From assembly GCA_913052075.1 (NCBI GenBank), contig CAJXDD010000002.1, positions 1 to 53,291 of the forward strand: 53,291 bases of DNA. The letters run 5' to 3'. Position 1 is the stretch's first letter, and every line of letters starts with the position of its first letter. Source of the DNA: UBA9926 sp913052075 (GTDB lineage Bacteria; Pseudomonadota; Gammaproteobacteria; Pseudomonadales; Azotimanducaceae). A program made the translations under genes and the position numbers. The notes beneath the pieces are model-generated. The model searched no databases, had not been told where the DNA came from, and was given only the letters and a program-made list of their open reading frames with translations. Shown in pieces: positions 37,155-46,120 of the stretch.

Positions 37155-37542
37155 CGAGTAAGCACCATGCTGTCATCAACACTCGCATTCGATCGATGCG
37201 CGGTCCTGCGGTGCAGGGAGGGCGCTGCGCGAATCACCTGAAAGTGAAAAGCCCATGGCAGCAAACAAAAGCCCAATGCTAACCCCTGAACGTTATGCGG
37301 TAGGTCTTACTCTGAGGAAATAGCTGCCCTTCTTGCACACACTGAAGGTTCAATTTAACCGCTTCAGTTATAGAAGCAGCGCAAGAGTGTTGTATTTTCA
37401 TCGGCAAAAACAAGCTAAGAGATTCTCTAACATGACAATGAGAACAGGAACCGCTAATTTCTATGGATGGCGCCAAGACTGGCGATGGTCCGGCAGAGAA
37501 AAGTTGTCTGTGCACCAAGACTAATTGATTGAGGAAAAATGA
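37155..37542. other. Intergenic region between cupin and copper amine oxidase genes
   Basis: 388 bp. A 63-codon frame on the plus strand (37333-37524) has no ribosome site and basic low-quality composition, so it is not called. The length suggests that the amine oxidase has its own promoter. No clear operator copy of the 34763 palindrome was found. Confidence 0.45.
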
Positions 37543-39600
37543 ATGGGTTTATCAACAGTGAAGCGAAATATTGTAACCATTAGCTCCGCTCTGTTCTTAA
37601 TGGCCGGCTGCGCTCAACCTTCAAATCAATCATCTGGTAAAAAAGAGTCTTCCGAGGCAATGGCAGCCAAGGAGCTCTCTCCCTGGCACTCTCTCACGAG
37701 CGATGAAATCACCGAGGCAGTGAGTGCGCTTCGAGCATCAGTCGGTGACGAGATAATGTTCAACCGCGTCAGCCTTTTAGAACCTGTCAAGTCAGACGCT
37801 TTGGCATGGGATAGCGGCGCGACTGCCGGGCGAGGCGCCGATTTAATTTATAGATCGAGCAAACAGTCTTACCGAGCGAAGTATAACTTTGGGACCAAGT
37901 TGCTCACTGAACCTGAAGCGCTTTCAGGTGGACAACCCATGCTCGTTGGCGAAGAGCTGATGGGAGCAGTTGAAGCCGTCAATGCGTTGCCCGAAGTAGA
38001 GCAGGCACTTGAGCGCCGAAAGGTTCCATCCGGCTATGGTCTTTGCTTACCGAGAACAACGGGGCGCTATTTTGATGACGTTGCCGATCCGATTAGCGAC
38101 CGATTAGTTCGATTGGATTGCTTTGATATCAGAGGCCAGAGTGGGCTTGGCATCTTGCCCTCCTCTAGCGCCTTCGCGCGCCCTGTTGAGGGCCTAAGCG
38201 TTTTGTTCGATGTGGAGACGATGGAAGTCAAAGATTTCATGGACTCCTTTTCTGACGGCGATGCACCGCCAACGGACTTTGAAGTCCTTGAGCTCAGCGA
38301 AGAGGCCATCGAATCTCGTGCGCCACTATCTCGTGTAGAGATATCCCAACCCGAAGGCACCAATTTCACCATTGCTGGCAGTCAAGTTGATTGGCAAAAC
38401 TGGCAGTTCCATCTGCGGTTTGATCCCCGACAAGGCACCATTCTTAATCGCGTGGGTTTTATCCAAGACGAAACATTCCGCTCGATCGCGTATGAAATCG
38501 CAATGTCCGAAATGTTCGTCCCTTACCAAGATCCAGACCCGCATTGGTTCTATCGCGCCTACTTCGATATGGGCGAATTCGGATTCGGCAATATGGCGAC
38601 CGAGCTCAAAGGCAGCGACTGCCCCGCAAACGCGGTCTTTCAAGATGTGGTTTTTGTGAGTGGCGAGGGTGAGCCTTTCACCGCCCCCAACCGAATCTGT
38701 ATTTTTGAAGCCGATCCAGGCTATCCGGTATGGCGTCACCATGAAGGGCTGTTCGATGACATTCCCGGCATCGCGCCGCACCAATCTCGGCCCTCAACGC
38801 ACCTCGTTGTCCGAATGGTCGCAACAATCGGCAACTATGACTATTTTCAGGACTACGTCTTTCAGCAGGATGGACGGCTTCGCATCCGACTGATATCGAC
38901 GGGTATCGACGCGGCCAAAGGGGTATTTTCGGCAAACCTCGCAGACCCTCGCGCGGGGGCTGAAGTCGCGACAGGCACCTTGATCGCGCCGTACCGGCTA
39001 GGCGTTAACCACGATCACTTTTTTAGCTATCGCATTGACTTTGACATCGACGGCCGAGCAAATCAGTTTGTTCGCCATAAGCTAGAGGCGGCCTCTCAAC
39101 CCGTGGGTGCACCCAGGGGAGGAATCTGGCAGGTCAATCGGCAACCTGTTGCTGATGAGCAATCGGCGCAGACGGTGATGAGCGTTGACCGACCTGCGCT
39201 ACTCACTTTTGAAAGTGCATCGCAGACCAATGCCATGGGTTACCCGACCTCGTATCAGCTGATGTATCCCAACATTAGGCCACTGGTGACGCTCGACGAC
39301 GTTACGTATCAAAGGGCGAGATTCCTTAATAACAACCTATGGGTTACGCGCTATCAGCGCGATGAACTTTTCTCCTCGGGTATGCTTGTTAACCAGTCTG
39401 CGGCGTCCCAAGGTTTACCTCAATACATCAGCGATAATGATGTACTCGATAGTACGGACTTGGTTGCCTGGCCAATGATTGGCTTCCATCACGTGCCAAT
39501 GGCGGAGGACTGGCCGGTCATGCCATCGAAGGTTGATGAAATTGTGTTAAAGCCAAGGAACTTCTTCGATCGCAACCCAGCTTTAGATGTGCCTAACTAA
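37543..39600 (+). CDS. Copper amine oxidase (TPQ-type), predicted lipoprotein
   Basis: 685 aa. The signal sequence ends in a lipobox (LFLMAGC, Cys at about residue 23), then a Ser/Glu-rich linker. All key catalytic residues are visible: catalytic base Asp342 in YRAYFDMGEFGFG, the topaquinone precursor Tyr432 in TIGNYDYFQDY, and copper ligands His490 and His492 in GVNHDHFF plus His650 in HHVPMAEDWPVMP. These spacings agree with known copper amine oxidases. The enzyme converts primary amines to aldehydes, ammonia and hydrogen peroxide. Lipid anchoring would hold it in the inner or outer membrane on the periplasmic side. It follows two spermidine-dehydrogenase-like genes and could oxidise diaminopropane, putrescine or dietary amines. 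Confidence 0.93.
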   Translation: MGLSTVKRNIVTISSALFLMAGCAQPSNQSSGKKESSEAMAAKELSPWHSLTSDEITEAVSALRASVGDEIMFNRVSLLEPVKSDALAWDSGATAGRGADLIYRSSKQSYRAKYNFGTKLLTEPEALSGGQPMLVGEELMGAVEAVNALPEVEQALERRKVPSGYGLCLPRTTGRYFDDVADPISDRLVRLDCFDIRGQSGLGILPSSSAFARPVEGLSVLFDVETMEVKDFMDSFSDGDAPPTDFEVLELSEEAIESRAPLSRVEISQPEGTNFTIAGSQVDWQNWQFHLRFDPRQGTILNRVGFIQDETFRSIAYEIAMSEMFVPYQDPDPHWFYRAYFDMGEFGFGNMATELKGSDCPANAVFQDVVFVSGEGEPFTAPNRICIFEADPGYPVWRHHEGLFDDIPGIAPHQSRPSTHLVVRMVATIGNYDYFQDYVFQQDGRLRIRLISTGIDAAKGVFSANLADPRAGAEVATGTLIAPYRLGVNHDHFFSYRIDFDIDGRANQFVRHKLEAASQPVGAPRGGIWQVNRQPVADEQSAQTVMSVDRPALLTFESASQTNAMGYPTSYQLMYPNIRPLVTLDDVTYQRARFLNNNLWVTRYQRDELFSSGMLVNQSAASQGLPQYISDNDVLDSTDLVAWPMIGFHHVPMAEDWPVMPSKVDEIVLKPRNFFDRNPALDVPN

Positions 39601-39638
39601 GAGCAGGGAACTTACTCTTACTTAAAGCAACCTATTAG

Positions 39639-40097
39639 ATGGACATCATAGATTTTTCGGCCGAACATGCGGAGGCATTCAAACGGCTCAATCTAGCTTG
39701 GATCACTGAGCACTGGAAGGTTGAGGCAGCAGACCTAAAAGCGCTGGACTCACCATTTGAGAGCATCATTTACCCAGGTGGAGCAATACTCATTGGAGTA
39801 TCAAATTCAGTGGTTGTAGGAACCGTCGCGCTCATTCCAATAGAGGCTGGGACCGTAGAACTAGCTAAGATGACTGTCTCAATAACTGAGCGAGGCTCAG
39901 GCTGGGGCCTAGCGCTAGGCGAGGCGGCGCTCACGAGGGCCAAAGAACTAGGTGCAGACAAGATCTATCTTGAAAGCAACACGATTTTAACACCAGCACT
40001 CTCGCTTTATCAGAAACTAGGCTTTCAGCGATTACCCGATGACGCGAAAGCATCCCCCTACGAACGATGCAACGTGAAGATGGAGCTCATTCTTTGA
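39639..40097 (+). CDS. GNAT-family N-acetyltransferase
   Basis: 152 aa with the GNAT fold: N-terminal strand MDIIDFSAEHAEAFKRLNLA, motif A region VELAKMTVSITERGSGWGLALGEAAL (acetyl-CoA pyrophosphate loop near residue 90), and a C-terminal YLESNTILTPALSLYQKLGF segment. It begins 38 bp after the copper amine oxidase stop on the same strand, so it may be co-transcribed and could acetylate an amine or polyamine. That role is inferred from position; the substrate is not readable from sequence. Confidence 0.88.
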   Translation: MDIIDFSAEHAEAFKRLNLAWITEHWKVEAADLKALDSPFESIIYPGGAILIGVSNSVVVGTVALIPIEAGTVELAKMTVSITERGSGWGLALGEAALTRAKELGADKIYLESNTILTPALSLYQKLGFQRLPDDAKASPYERCNVKMELIL

Positions 40098-40649
40098 CCT
40101 CCCCTTCCTCGCTGACGAAGATCCAAGAACGGGATCATAAGTACACTTATTAAACCTATGGCATAACCGACGAATTCAACCGAGTATGCTGTTCAAGTAG
40201 GCTCCTCGTTAGTCCCCTGATCGTTCCGTAATCTTGCATTTGTTCGCAGAACTTTACTCCTCCCCGCCTGGCAATCTAGGCGGATCTGCCCCCTGAGCCC
40301 CTCAATTAAACTTTTTTAGTCAACCACTTAAGTAACATTCTAAATTAAATATTGCATATAATTATATGTATATATTGATATTTTTTAGATCGATAGTGAA
40401 TCGGACAGGGAAACAACCCATTTTTCCTATAAAGAATTTCCATCCTTCTTAAGGCATTTTTTGCGTTTTTTATCCAACAATCAGGAATCGTGAGTTGCTA
40501 TTGCAGCCATAAAGGCATCAGAGCACGGCGCTCGCATATATGAAGCCATGCGTTTGCCTAAGACGAGTGTAATAACCATTTGGGTTTAATAAGGATCGTT
40601 TGATAGGAACTAGAAAAGACTGACATACATTGTGTAACAGGAGATTTCC
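40098..40649. other. AT-rich intergenic region with hairpin and palindrome
   Basis: 552 bp. A hairpin CCGCCT/AGGCGG with an 8-nt loop lies at 40264-40283. From about 40305 to 40460 the sequence is strongly AT-rich and contains the perfect 14-bp palindrome CATATAATTATATG (40355-40368). Sequence character changes here relative to the genes to the left. There is no ORF; an AGGAGA site at the right end serves the AlpA-like gene. Confidence 0.55.
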
Positions 40650-40850
40650 ATGGACGAGACAACGACTAACGAGTTGATGGATATTAAGTCTGTATTGCTG
40701 TACACCCAGCTTGAAGGAAGCACACTAAGTCGTCTGATCTCCTGTAATGAGTTCCCCCTGCCCTTACACCTTTCAAATGGTAACGTTCTCAGGTGGTATC
40801 GTGACGAAATCGAGGACTGGTTACACGATCCTCGGCGAATTGGAGATTGA
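40650..40850 (+). CDS. AlpA-like small DNA-binding protein (excisionase-type HTH)
   Basis: 66 aa. The pattern DIKSVLLYTQLEGSTLSRLI, NEFPLPLHLSNGNVLRWYR and DEIEDWLHDPRR matches AlpA/MerR-like winged-helix regulators, in which the first helix carries the turn and the EIExWL end is conserved. An AGGAGA ribosome site sits seven bases before the ATG. In phages and satellites AlpA controls excision or integrase expression, but no integrase is seen here. The stop TGA overlaps the TTG-start frame of the next gene, suggesting coupling. Its AT-rich surroundings support a mobile origin. Confidence 0.75.
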   Translation: MDETTTNELMDIKSVLLYTQLEGSTLSRLISCNEFPLPLHLSNGNVLRWYRDEIEDWLHDPRRIGD

Positions 40851-41407
40851 GGCGGGTGAGCTCAGCCTCCTTAAATCTACCGGTTGAAGAACTCTTGGTC
40901 GGAATTTGCCTGCTGCGGATACCGCAATTAGCGGAGTTCAATGCGTTAAATAGCAAGCTAACGACGAGAGAATTCATTCACCAGATCAATAGCAAACAGG
41001 AGATTCTTGACGAGTTAATGAGCGAGCATGCTCATTTAAGCGCCAGGCGATTCTCTGATGGTTTGATCGCTTATTTCCAAAACTTAGAGGGTACGCTGAA
41101 ATTCAGCGAAGCCGCTTCAACTAGCGCCTTGAACGATTCATCAAATCCCCGCCACCACTGGCGGCACCTGATAGTAGGCGTAGGGTACGCCGGGCTTAAG
41201 TTCTCAGCAAAACACAGGCAGTTCTTTGGGTTCGAACAAGACTTACTTATGGAGATTTCAACAAACCTTCTGCAATCAAAACGCCCTACTCGTTTTCTTA
41301 CCGAGCGGGCCAGAGAAGCCCTAGCCGATCCCAGCCGATCAGAGTTGAACCGTCGAATGTTGCTGACGGGCGGACGAAAAGTGAACTACTATTGCCAAAT
41401 GCAATAA
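40847..41407 (+). CDS. Hypothetical protein coupled to the AlpA-like gene
   Basis: 186 aa if read from the TTG overlapping the AlpA stop, or 183 from a GTG at 40856. Not recognised. It is basic and Ser/Arg-rich, predicted mostly helical (LLVGICLLRIPQLAEFNALN, then FIHQINSKQEILDELMSEHA), and cytoplasmic. The overlap and same direction suggest that it is part of an AlpA-linked pair, perhaps a remnant of a satellite or integrative element. A plausible start choice is not settled by a ribosome site. Confidence 0.6.
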   Translation: MRRVSSASLNLPVEELLVGICLLRIPQLAEFNALNSKLTTREFIHQINSKQEILDELMSEHAHLSARRFSDGLIAYFQNLEGTLKFSEAASTSALNDSSNPRHHWRHLIVGVGYAGLKFSAKHRQFFGFEQDLLMEISTNLLQSKRPTRFLTERAREALADPSRSELNRRMLLTGGRKVNYYCQMQ

Positions 41408-41517
41408 CTTAGATTCTCAGATAGGCTTTTTCTAAACCGCGTGTTTCTTCTCTTCTGTGTTGGTCACAAAACATAGGAGGCCGCAGGAGAACGTAATTAG
41501 ACCTTTGAACCGTCCAA

Positions 41518-41928
41518 TCAATTCGAATCGGGCCCGAACTCCAATATCGCGGTAAGCAATTGCCTGCAGGTCACCTGCCCCTCTAACTTCCCATTATTGA
41601 CCACGGGCCTACGTCTTTGTTTTTGAGACAACATCGATTCAGCCACACTGATAATGTCTCCATCTAGTGAGGCTGTAGTCACCGGCGTGGTCATAACAGA
41701 TACTACTGGCGCTGCCCCAACCTGCCCTTGATTATAAACTTCTGCTAATAGGCTGCGCAGGCAGTCAAGCTCGGATAGCATCCCGATTACAGAGCTCTCT
41801 TCATCAACAACTATTAATCCAGATACTTTGTTTTCAACGATTACTTTAGCGGCCTCTGCAACCACGGACCGACCGGAAATCGTTACCGGCCTCTCTACCA
41901 TATGATCACTAACTTTTATGGAACGCAT
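41518..41928 (-). CDS. CBS-domain-pair protein
   Basis: 136 aa from the ATG at 41928 with AAGGAGAG upstream. Two CBS repeats are visible: residues about 8-60 (MVERPVTISGRSVVAEAAKV, IVVDEESSVIGMLSELDCL) and about 78-130 (MTTPVTTASLDGDIISVAES, RRRPVVNNGKLEGQVT). Such stand-alone pairs bind adenine nucleotides or SAM and act as sensors or modulators. No partner enzyme is adjacent. It is divergent from the monooxygenase gene over 254 bp. Confidence 0.88.
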   Translation of the reverse strand: MRSIKVSDHMVERPVTISGRSVVAEAAKVIVENKVSGLIVVDEESSVIGMLSELDCLRSLLAEVYNQGQVGAAPVVSVMTTPVTTASLDGDIISVAESMLSQKQRRRPVVNNGKLEGQVTCRQLLTAILEFGPDSN

Positions 41929-42182
41929 GATTTCTCTCCTTCGACCTTTCCTCAGAATACTCTGCGGATAGGAAGATCCACTGAACATCAGATGGACCTA
42001 AAAGTGAGATCTCGCGGAAACCTTAGAACTCCCAATCCGTCGCGTCATTGAGAGCTATTAGCGTTCAAGCCTGGAGAGGTTGATCTAAAACCAATGATTA
42101 TATTTCAAGACTAACAAGGCGAACCGCCCAGAAGCGCTAAGTGTGCACTCCCATGATGTGGTCGGTCCCATGCCATTAAGAT

Positions 42183-44036
42183 ATGCTCAAAAAAAACAAT
42201 AGGAAAAGAGCTGTGAGTGTCGACAGGAATACTTTGTCCAGCATGTCGCTTGGTTTTGACCCAAATGAATTAACTAAGCGCTACGCAACCGAGCGTGAAA
42301 AACGGATTAGAACAGACGCAGAGGCTCAGTTTGTCCAACTGTCTCACGACTCTCCATTCGCTAATAAGTACCTCGAGGAGGATACATACTGCGAACGAGT
42401 AGAGCGCGAGCCCATTCAAGATGAACGCGAGGTCATAGTTATAGGTGGCGGTTGGGTAGGCATGCTTACCGCAGCTCGCTTAATCCAGGCCGGTGTGAAT
42501 GACGTTCGCATTGTTGAAAGCGGCGGAGATTTTGGAGGCACTTGGTATTGGAACCGATATCCCGGCGCTCAGTGTGACATTGAGTCCTACAGCTATTTAC
42601 CGCTCCTTGAAGAAACTGGCTATGTGCCGAAATTGCGTTACTCATTCGCACCTGAGATTTATGAGCACGCGCAGCGCATTGGCCACCACTTCGGGCTTTA
42701 TGAAAAGGCAGTTTTTCAGACTTGGGTTACTGAGCTACGCTGGCTTGAAGATAGTCATCAATGGCTAGTTAAAACTAACCAGGGAGATGCAATGCGGGCA
42801 CGCCACATCTGTTTGGGCACCGGCCCTGCCAATCGCCCGAGGTTACCTGGCATACCTGGAGTTGATCGATTTCTGGGCCACTCCTTTCACACCTGTAGAT
42901 GGGACTACGAATACACCGGTGGTAGCCACGAGGGGAACCTGACCAACTTGACTGATAAAACGGTTGCAATCATCGGTACTGGAGCCACGGCCGTGCAGTG
43001 CGTGCCCGCACTAGGCGAAAGCGCAAAGCAACTCTACGTATTTCAGAGGACACCCTCCTCGGTCGATATTCGCAATAATTCGGAAACTGACCCAGAGTGG
43101 GCCGCAGGCCTCAAGCCCGGATGGCAAAAAGAGCGACAGAAAAAATTCGGTGAAGCGTTTCTAGGCGGCCCTATTGATCCAGCATTCATTGACGATGGTT
43201 GGACTAGACTAACTCGTAACGTTAGGGCGCTGGCAACTCAAGCCGACGGGAAGATAACTAATCTCGTGCAACTCGCTGATTTCAAGACAATGGAAGAAAT
43301 TCGAGGCTTGGTGGACGCAACAGTAAAGGACCCTAAAGTCGCTGAAAAGTTAAAAGCCTACTACAACCAGTTCTGTAAGCGCCCCACTTTTAACGATCAC
43401 TACCTTGGAACATTTAATCGAGAAAACGTGGAGCTGGTTGATGTGAGTTCAACCCGAGGCGTCGAGGAGATTACCGAGCGAGGTATTGTCGCAAATGGCC
43501 AGGAGTACAAAGTTGACTGCATCATCTATGCGAGTGGATTCGAGATAACATCAAGTTACGAGCGACGCCTTGGAATTCCAATCTTCGGAGTCGGCGGTCA
43601 GTCAATCTTCGAGCACTGGCAAAATGGCATGCGAAGCATGCACGGACTCATGGTGAGCGGATTTCCTAATCTCTTCATGTGCGGTGGCGGTTTCGTATTT
43701 CAACTCGGTGCGAACTATGCCCATGGTATTGACGTTCAAGCGAGGCACGTCGCTTACATAATAAGCGAGCTCGCAAGTCGTGGTGTTCAATCTGCAAATG
43801 TCTCTAACATGGCAGAGGAGCAATGGATCGCCGATCAGCTCGATACCAAGATAGCAGGTTTCGTTTTGGGCGGCTCGCCAGATACTTGCACCCCTGGTTA
43901 TTACAATCAGGAAGGGACCACCCAGCGCTACCGCGACGTACGACGAGAGACATATAGCAAAGGAGTTGGCGCCTATATCAAGTTATTGCGCGAGTGGCGA
44001 GATAACGACGAGCTTGAGGGACTAGAGCTAACATAA
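42183..44036 (+). CDS. Type I Baeyer-Villiger monooxygenase
   Basis: 617 aa. The first Rossmann fold appears near residue 83 (VIVIGGGWVGMLTAARL), followed by GGTWYWNRYPGAQCD, a family hallmark. The BVMO fingerprint FxGxxxHxxxW is present as FLGHSFHTCRWDY, then the second Rossmann motif TVAIIGTGATAVQCVPAL for NADPH. The FAD-dependent enzyme inserts oxygen next to a ketone to give an ester or lactone, in the cytoplasm. The substrate is unknown; related enzymes act on cyclic, aryl and steroid ketones. The 60-residue N-terminal extension before the first Rossmann fold is common in this subgroup. A PPOX-family gene follows 37 bp later and is probably in the same operon. Confidence 0.93.
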   Translation: MLKKNNRKRAVSVDRNTLSSMSLGFDPNELTKRYATEREKRIRTDAEAQFVQLSHDSPFANKYLEEDTYCERVEREPIQDEREVIVIGGGWVGMLTAARLIQAGVNDVRIVESGGDFGGTWYWNRYPGAQCDIESYSYLPLLEETGYVPKLRYSFAPEIYEHAQRIGHHFGLYEKAVFQTWVTELRWLEDSHQWLVKTNQGDAMRARHICLGTGPANRPRLPGIPGVDRFLGHSFHTCRWDYEYTGGSHEGNLTNLTDKTVAIIGTGATAVQCVPALGESAKQLYVFQRTPSSVDIRNNSETDPEWAAGLKPGWQKERQKKFGEAFLGGPIDPAFIDDGWTRLTRNVRALATQADGKITNLVQLADFKTMEEIRGLVDATVKDPKVAEKLKAYYNQFCKRPTFNDHYLGTFNRENVELVDVSSTRGVEEITERGIVANGQEYKVDCIIYASGFEITSSYERRLGIPIFGVGGQSIFEHWQNGMRSMHGLMVSGFPNLFMCGGGFVFQLGANYAHGIDVQARHVAYIISELASRGVQSANVSNMAEEQWIADQLDTKIAGFVLGGSPDTCTPGYYNQEGTTQRYRDVRRETYSKGVGAYIKLLREWRDNDELEGLELT

Positions 44037-44073
44037 TGCGCTCAACCACGTCCTAAAGACTTTGGAGATTGCG

Positions 44074-44688
44074 ATGTCAATTATCCGAACAAAAGAAGAA
44101 CTTCGGTCAGTTATAGGCAATGAAATTCCGGGCCTGAATGAGAAGAACATAGATCATCTTGACCAACACGCCGTCGATTTCATTGCTAAGTGTCCTTTCC
44201 TGATACTCTCAACTGCCGATCAGAATGGGCGTTGCGATACCTCTCCAAAGGGCGATGCTCCGGGCTTCGTACAAATTATCGACGATCGAACACTACTGAT
44301 TCCCGATCGGCCTGGAAATAAGCTAGCTTATGGTCATCAAAATATCTTGAGCAATCCCCAAGTTGGCCTATTGTTCATACTCCCCGGCACCTCCGAAACA
44401 CTGAGAGTTAATGGGAGCGCCGAATTAGATGCGTCACCAACGGTGCTCGAAAATCTTTCAGCGCGCGGCAGACCCGCTGTGCTCGCAATACGAGTTGAGG
44501 TGCAAGAATGCTTCTTCCATTGTGCGAAAGCTTTCATCCGATCAGGATTGTGGCAACAAAGCTCTTGGCCCGAGAGGCCACATCGAGTGTCTTTCGGTAA
44601 CATGTTTGCCGAAAGACGAAACCTCAGCGCTGAGGACGCCAGAGATATCGACTTGAACATTCAGAAAGATTACAAATCCAATCTTTGA
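44074..44688 (+). CDS. Pyridoxamine 5'-phosphate oxidase-fold (PPOX) FMN protein
   Basis: 204 aa from the ATG at 44074, with GGAG seven bases upstream; a TTG at 44062 overlaps the same site. The split-barrel flavin fold is suggested by FIAKCPFLILSTADQNGRCD, DTSPKGDAPGFVQIIDDRTL and a central LIPDRPGNKLAYGHQNILSN that matches the MSMEG_1061-like PPOX subgroup. The C-terminal FHCAKAFIRSGLW is typical of this group. It may use FMN or F420-like cofactors to reduce a small molecule. Being directly downstream of the BVMO, it may process the same substrate, but there is no sequence evidence for which. Confidence 0.87.
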   Translation: MSIIRTKEELRSVIGNEIPGLNEKNIDHLDQHAVDFIAKCPFLILSTADQNGRCDTSPKGDAPGFVQIIDDRTLLIPDRPGNKLAYGHQNILSNPQVGLLFILPGTSETLRVNGSAELDASPTVLENLSARGRPAVLAIRVEVQECFFHCAKAFIRSGLWQQSSWPERPHRVSFGNMFAERRNLSAEDARDIDLNIQKDYKSNL

Positions 44689-44931
44689 TAAGGAACATTA
44701 GCCCAAGGCCTGAGATACCCTTAGGCGGTTTAAGTGCGAAATAACAGCGGTTGTAACGGCTATTTGATCTGCTCGAACTCGTTTTAAAAGGAATGCTTTG
44801 CGCTTTGAAAATCTACCACTAAAGATATGCACGTTCTGGATTAGTCACTAGGTTTCGGCGGCAGATTGTAACACCGAGCCCCTCGAACACCGATATTATG
44901 AGCGGGAATCTGAGGAAAGACCTAGTCAGAG

Positions 44932-45228
44932 TCATCTATGTCTTCTAGTAATTGCTTTTCTCTTTTTCTCGATGACCTGGCGATCCAACTTGTCCGCCAT
45001 CGCATCAATCGCCGCGTACAGATTTCGATCTGTTGATTGAGCAAATAGGTCAAACCCAGAAAAGTGGATCCTTCCCTCTGCTTGCTGTCGCTCTTTGTCA
45101 ACGGAGAGAGTCACTTGCCCGTTAACGATAGGATCATGGTGGCGTTCAATTTTCTGTAGCCTTCTCATTAAGTAATTTTCAATCGCTGGGGTTAGTTGTA
45201 AGTGATGACCGCTAATTTTTAATTGCAT
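44932..45228 (-). CDS. hpf: Short-form ribosome hibernation promoting factor (HPF/YfiA family)
   Basis: 98 aa from the ATG at 45228, with GGAGAG upstream. The conserved core runs LKISGHHLQLTPAIENYLM, VTLSVDKERQQAEGRIHFSG, then FAQSTDRNLYAAIDAMADKL with the KRK-rich tail characteristic of HPF. It binds the 30S A/P-site region and helps form inactive 100S ribosomes in stationary phase. The length matches short HPF, not long-form HPF. In most gammaproteobacteria hpf follows rpoN; here no rpoN or pts gene is adjacent, so this may be a second, relocated copy. The frame extends upstream to 45441, but without a ribosome site. Confidence 0.9.
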   Translation of the reverse strand: MQLKISGHHLQLTPAIENYLMRRLQKIERHHDPIVNGQVTLSVDKERQQAEGRIHFSGFDLFAQSTDRNLYAAIDAMADKLDRQVIEKKRKAITRRHR

Positions 45229-45672
45229 AGACACTCTCCAAAAAATTTCACAAAACCCATCGGCCTTCAATTTGAAGCGTAAGCAGATACTGAGCAGCTT
45301 GTATTTATTTGACCTTACCTTTTTGAAATCGTTGCGAAGATCTGCGAAAAAAAAGTTGAAATCTATTGAAAAAATAGACGAGATGGGAAGTCTACCGGCC
45401 GAACCTGCCTGATAGTGGGCGCCAACATCTTTTCCGGCCAACGAGGCCCCTGAGAATTGGCCTGAGGTCGGCTGTCGAACAAGATTTCACCGTTAACTAA
45501 GCTTTTTCACTGGTGGCTTCCATCACTTACCGAGGTTAGGTGATTCGCTCGGAGCCCAGGCACTCTGCTTTTTATGGTCTTGAACACCGTGTTTACAAGT
45601 GGTTAATTAATGGTTCTTAGTCCAGGCATGATCAAAATACACTCTAAAGTAACGAACTGAGAGAGACAGACC
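45229..45672. other. Divergent intergenic region upstream of hpf
   Basis: 444 bp. The upstream part of the hpf frame is AT-rich and reads as poor protein, so it is treated as noncoding. The region should contain promoters for hpf (left) and the membrane protein (right). No repeat or operator was recognised. Confidence 0.45.
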
Positions 45673-46041
45673 ATGTTCTCCAAGTATCTATACACCCTCA
45701 TCCTTTTATTCCTCACCTTCGTGTCGATTTCTGTTGCATTTATCTATTTCGAATCACGGTTCGAAGAAGCCAAAGTGGCTTGCCGCACTCCACCAACGAT
45801 TAATTCTGCCGCCGCATCACATCAGTCCGACATTGAACGAGAAAGGCTACTCGCTGAAAGATTCAGCTGCTTGGAAGAGCTTGCGAACTCGGAACAAGGT
45901 CGGGTTGCGATAGAGTTGGCCGAAATTGCCTCTTGGAAACAGCTAACCATTCCTGTTTCAGAAGCTCTTGGCGCACTATTGCTTCTCTCGATACTCCTTG
46001 GCTGGGCTTGGAAGAAAAGGTCTTCTAACTCAGCCTTGTGA
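45673..46041 (+). CDS. Small membrane protein of unknown function
   Basis: 122 aa with a GAGAGA site upstream. An N-terminal hydrophobic helix (residues 5-25, LYTLILLFLTFVSISVAFIY) is followed by a charged extracytoplasmic segment with two Cys (VACRTPPTIN and FSCLEELANSEQG), then a second helix (residues about 95-113) and a short basic tail. Two helices with a soluble loop in between suggest a periplasmic domain. Family not recognised. It precedes the peroxiredoxin gene by 79 bp on the same strand and may be co-transcribed, possibly as a redox-linked partner since both have cysteines facing outward. Confidence 0.65.
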   Translation: MFSKYLYTLILLFLTFVSISVAFIYFESRFEEAKVACRTPPTINSAAASHQSDIERERLLAERFSCLEELANSEQGRVAIELAEIASWKQLTIPVSEALGALLLLSILLGWAWKKRSSNSAL

Positions 46042-46120
46042 GTCATTACTCTTGAGTCCTGGCAGAAGACTCGGTACCTTACTGTCTGAGAGTTAAGGAT
46101 CTTTTCTAGGAGTAGATTAA

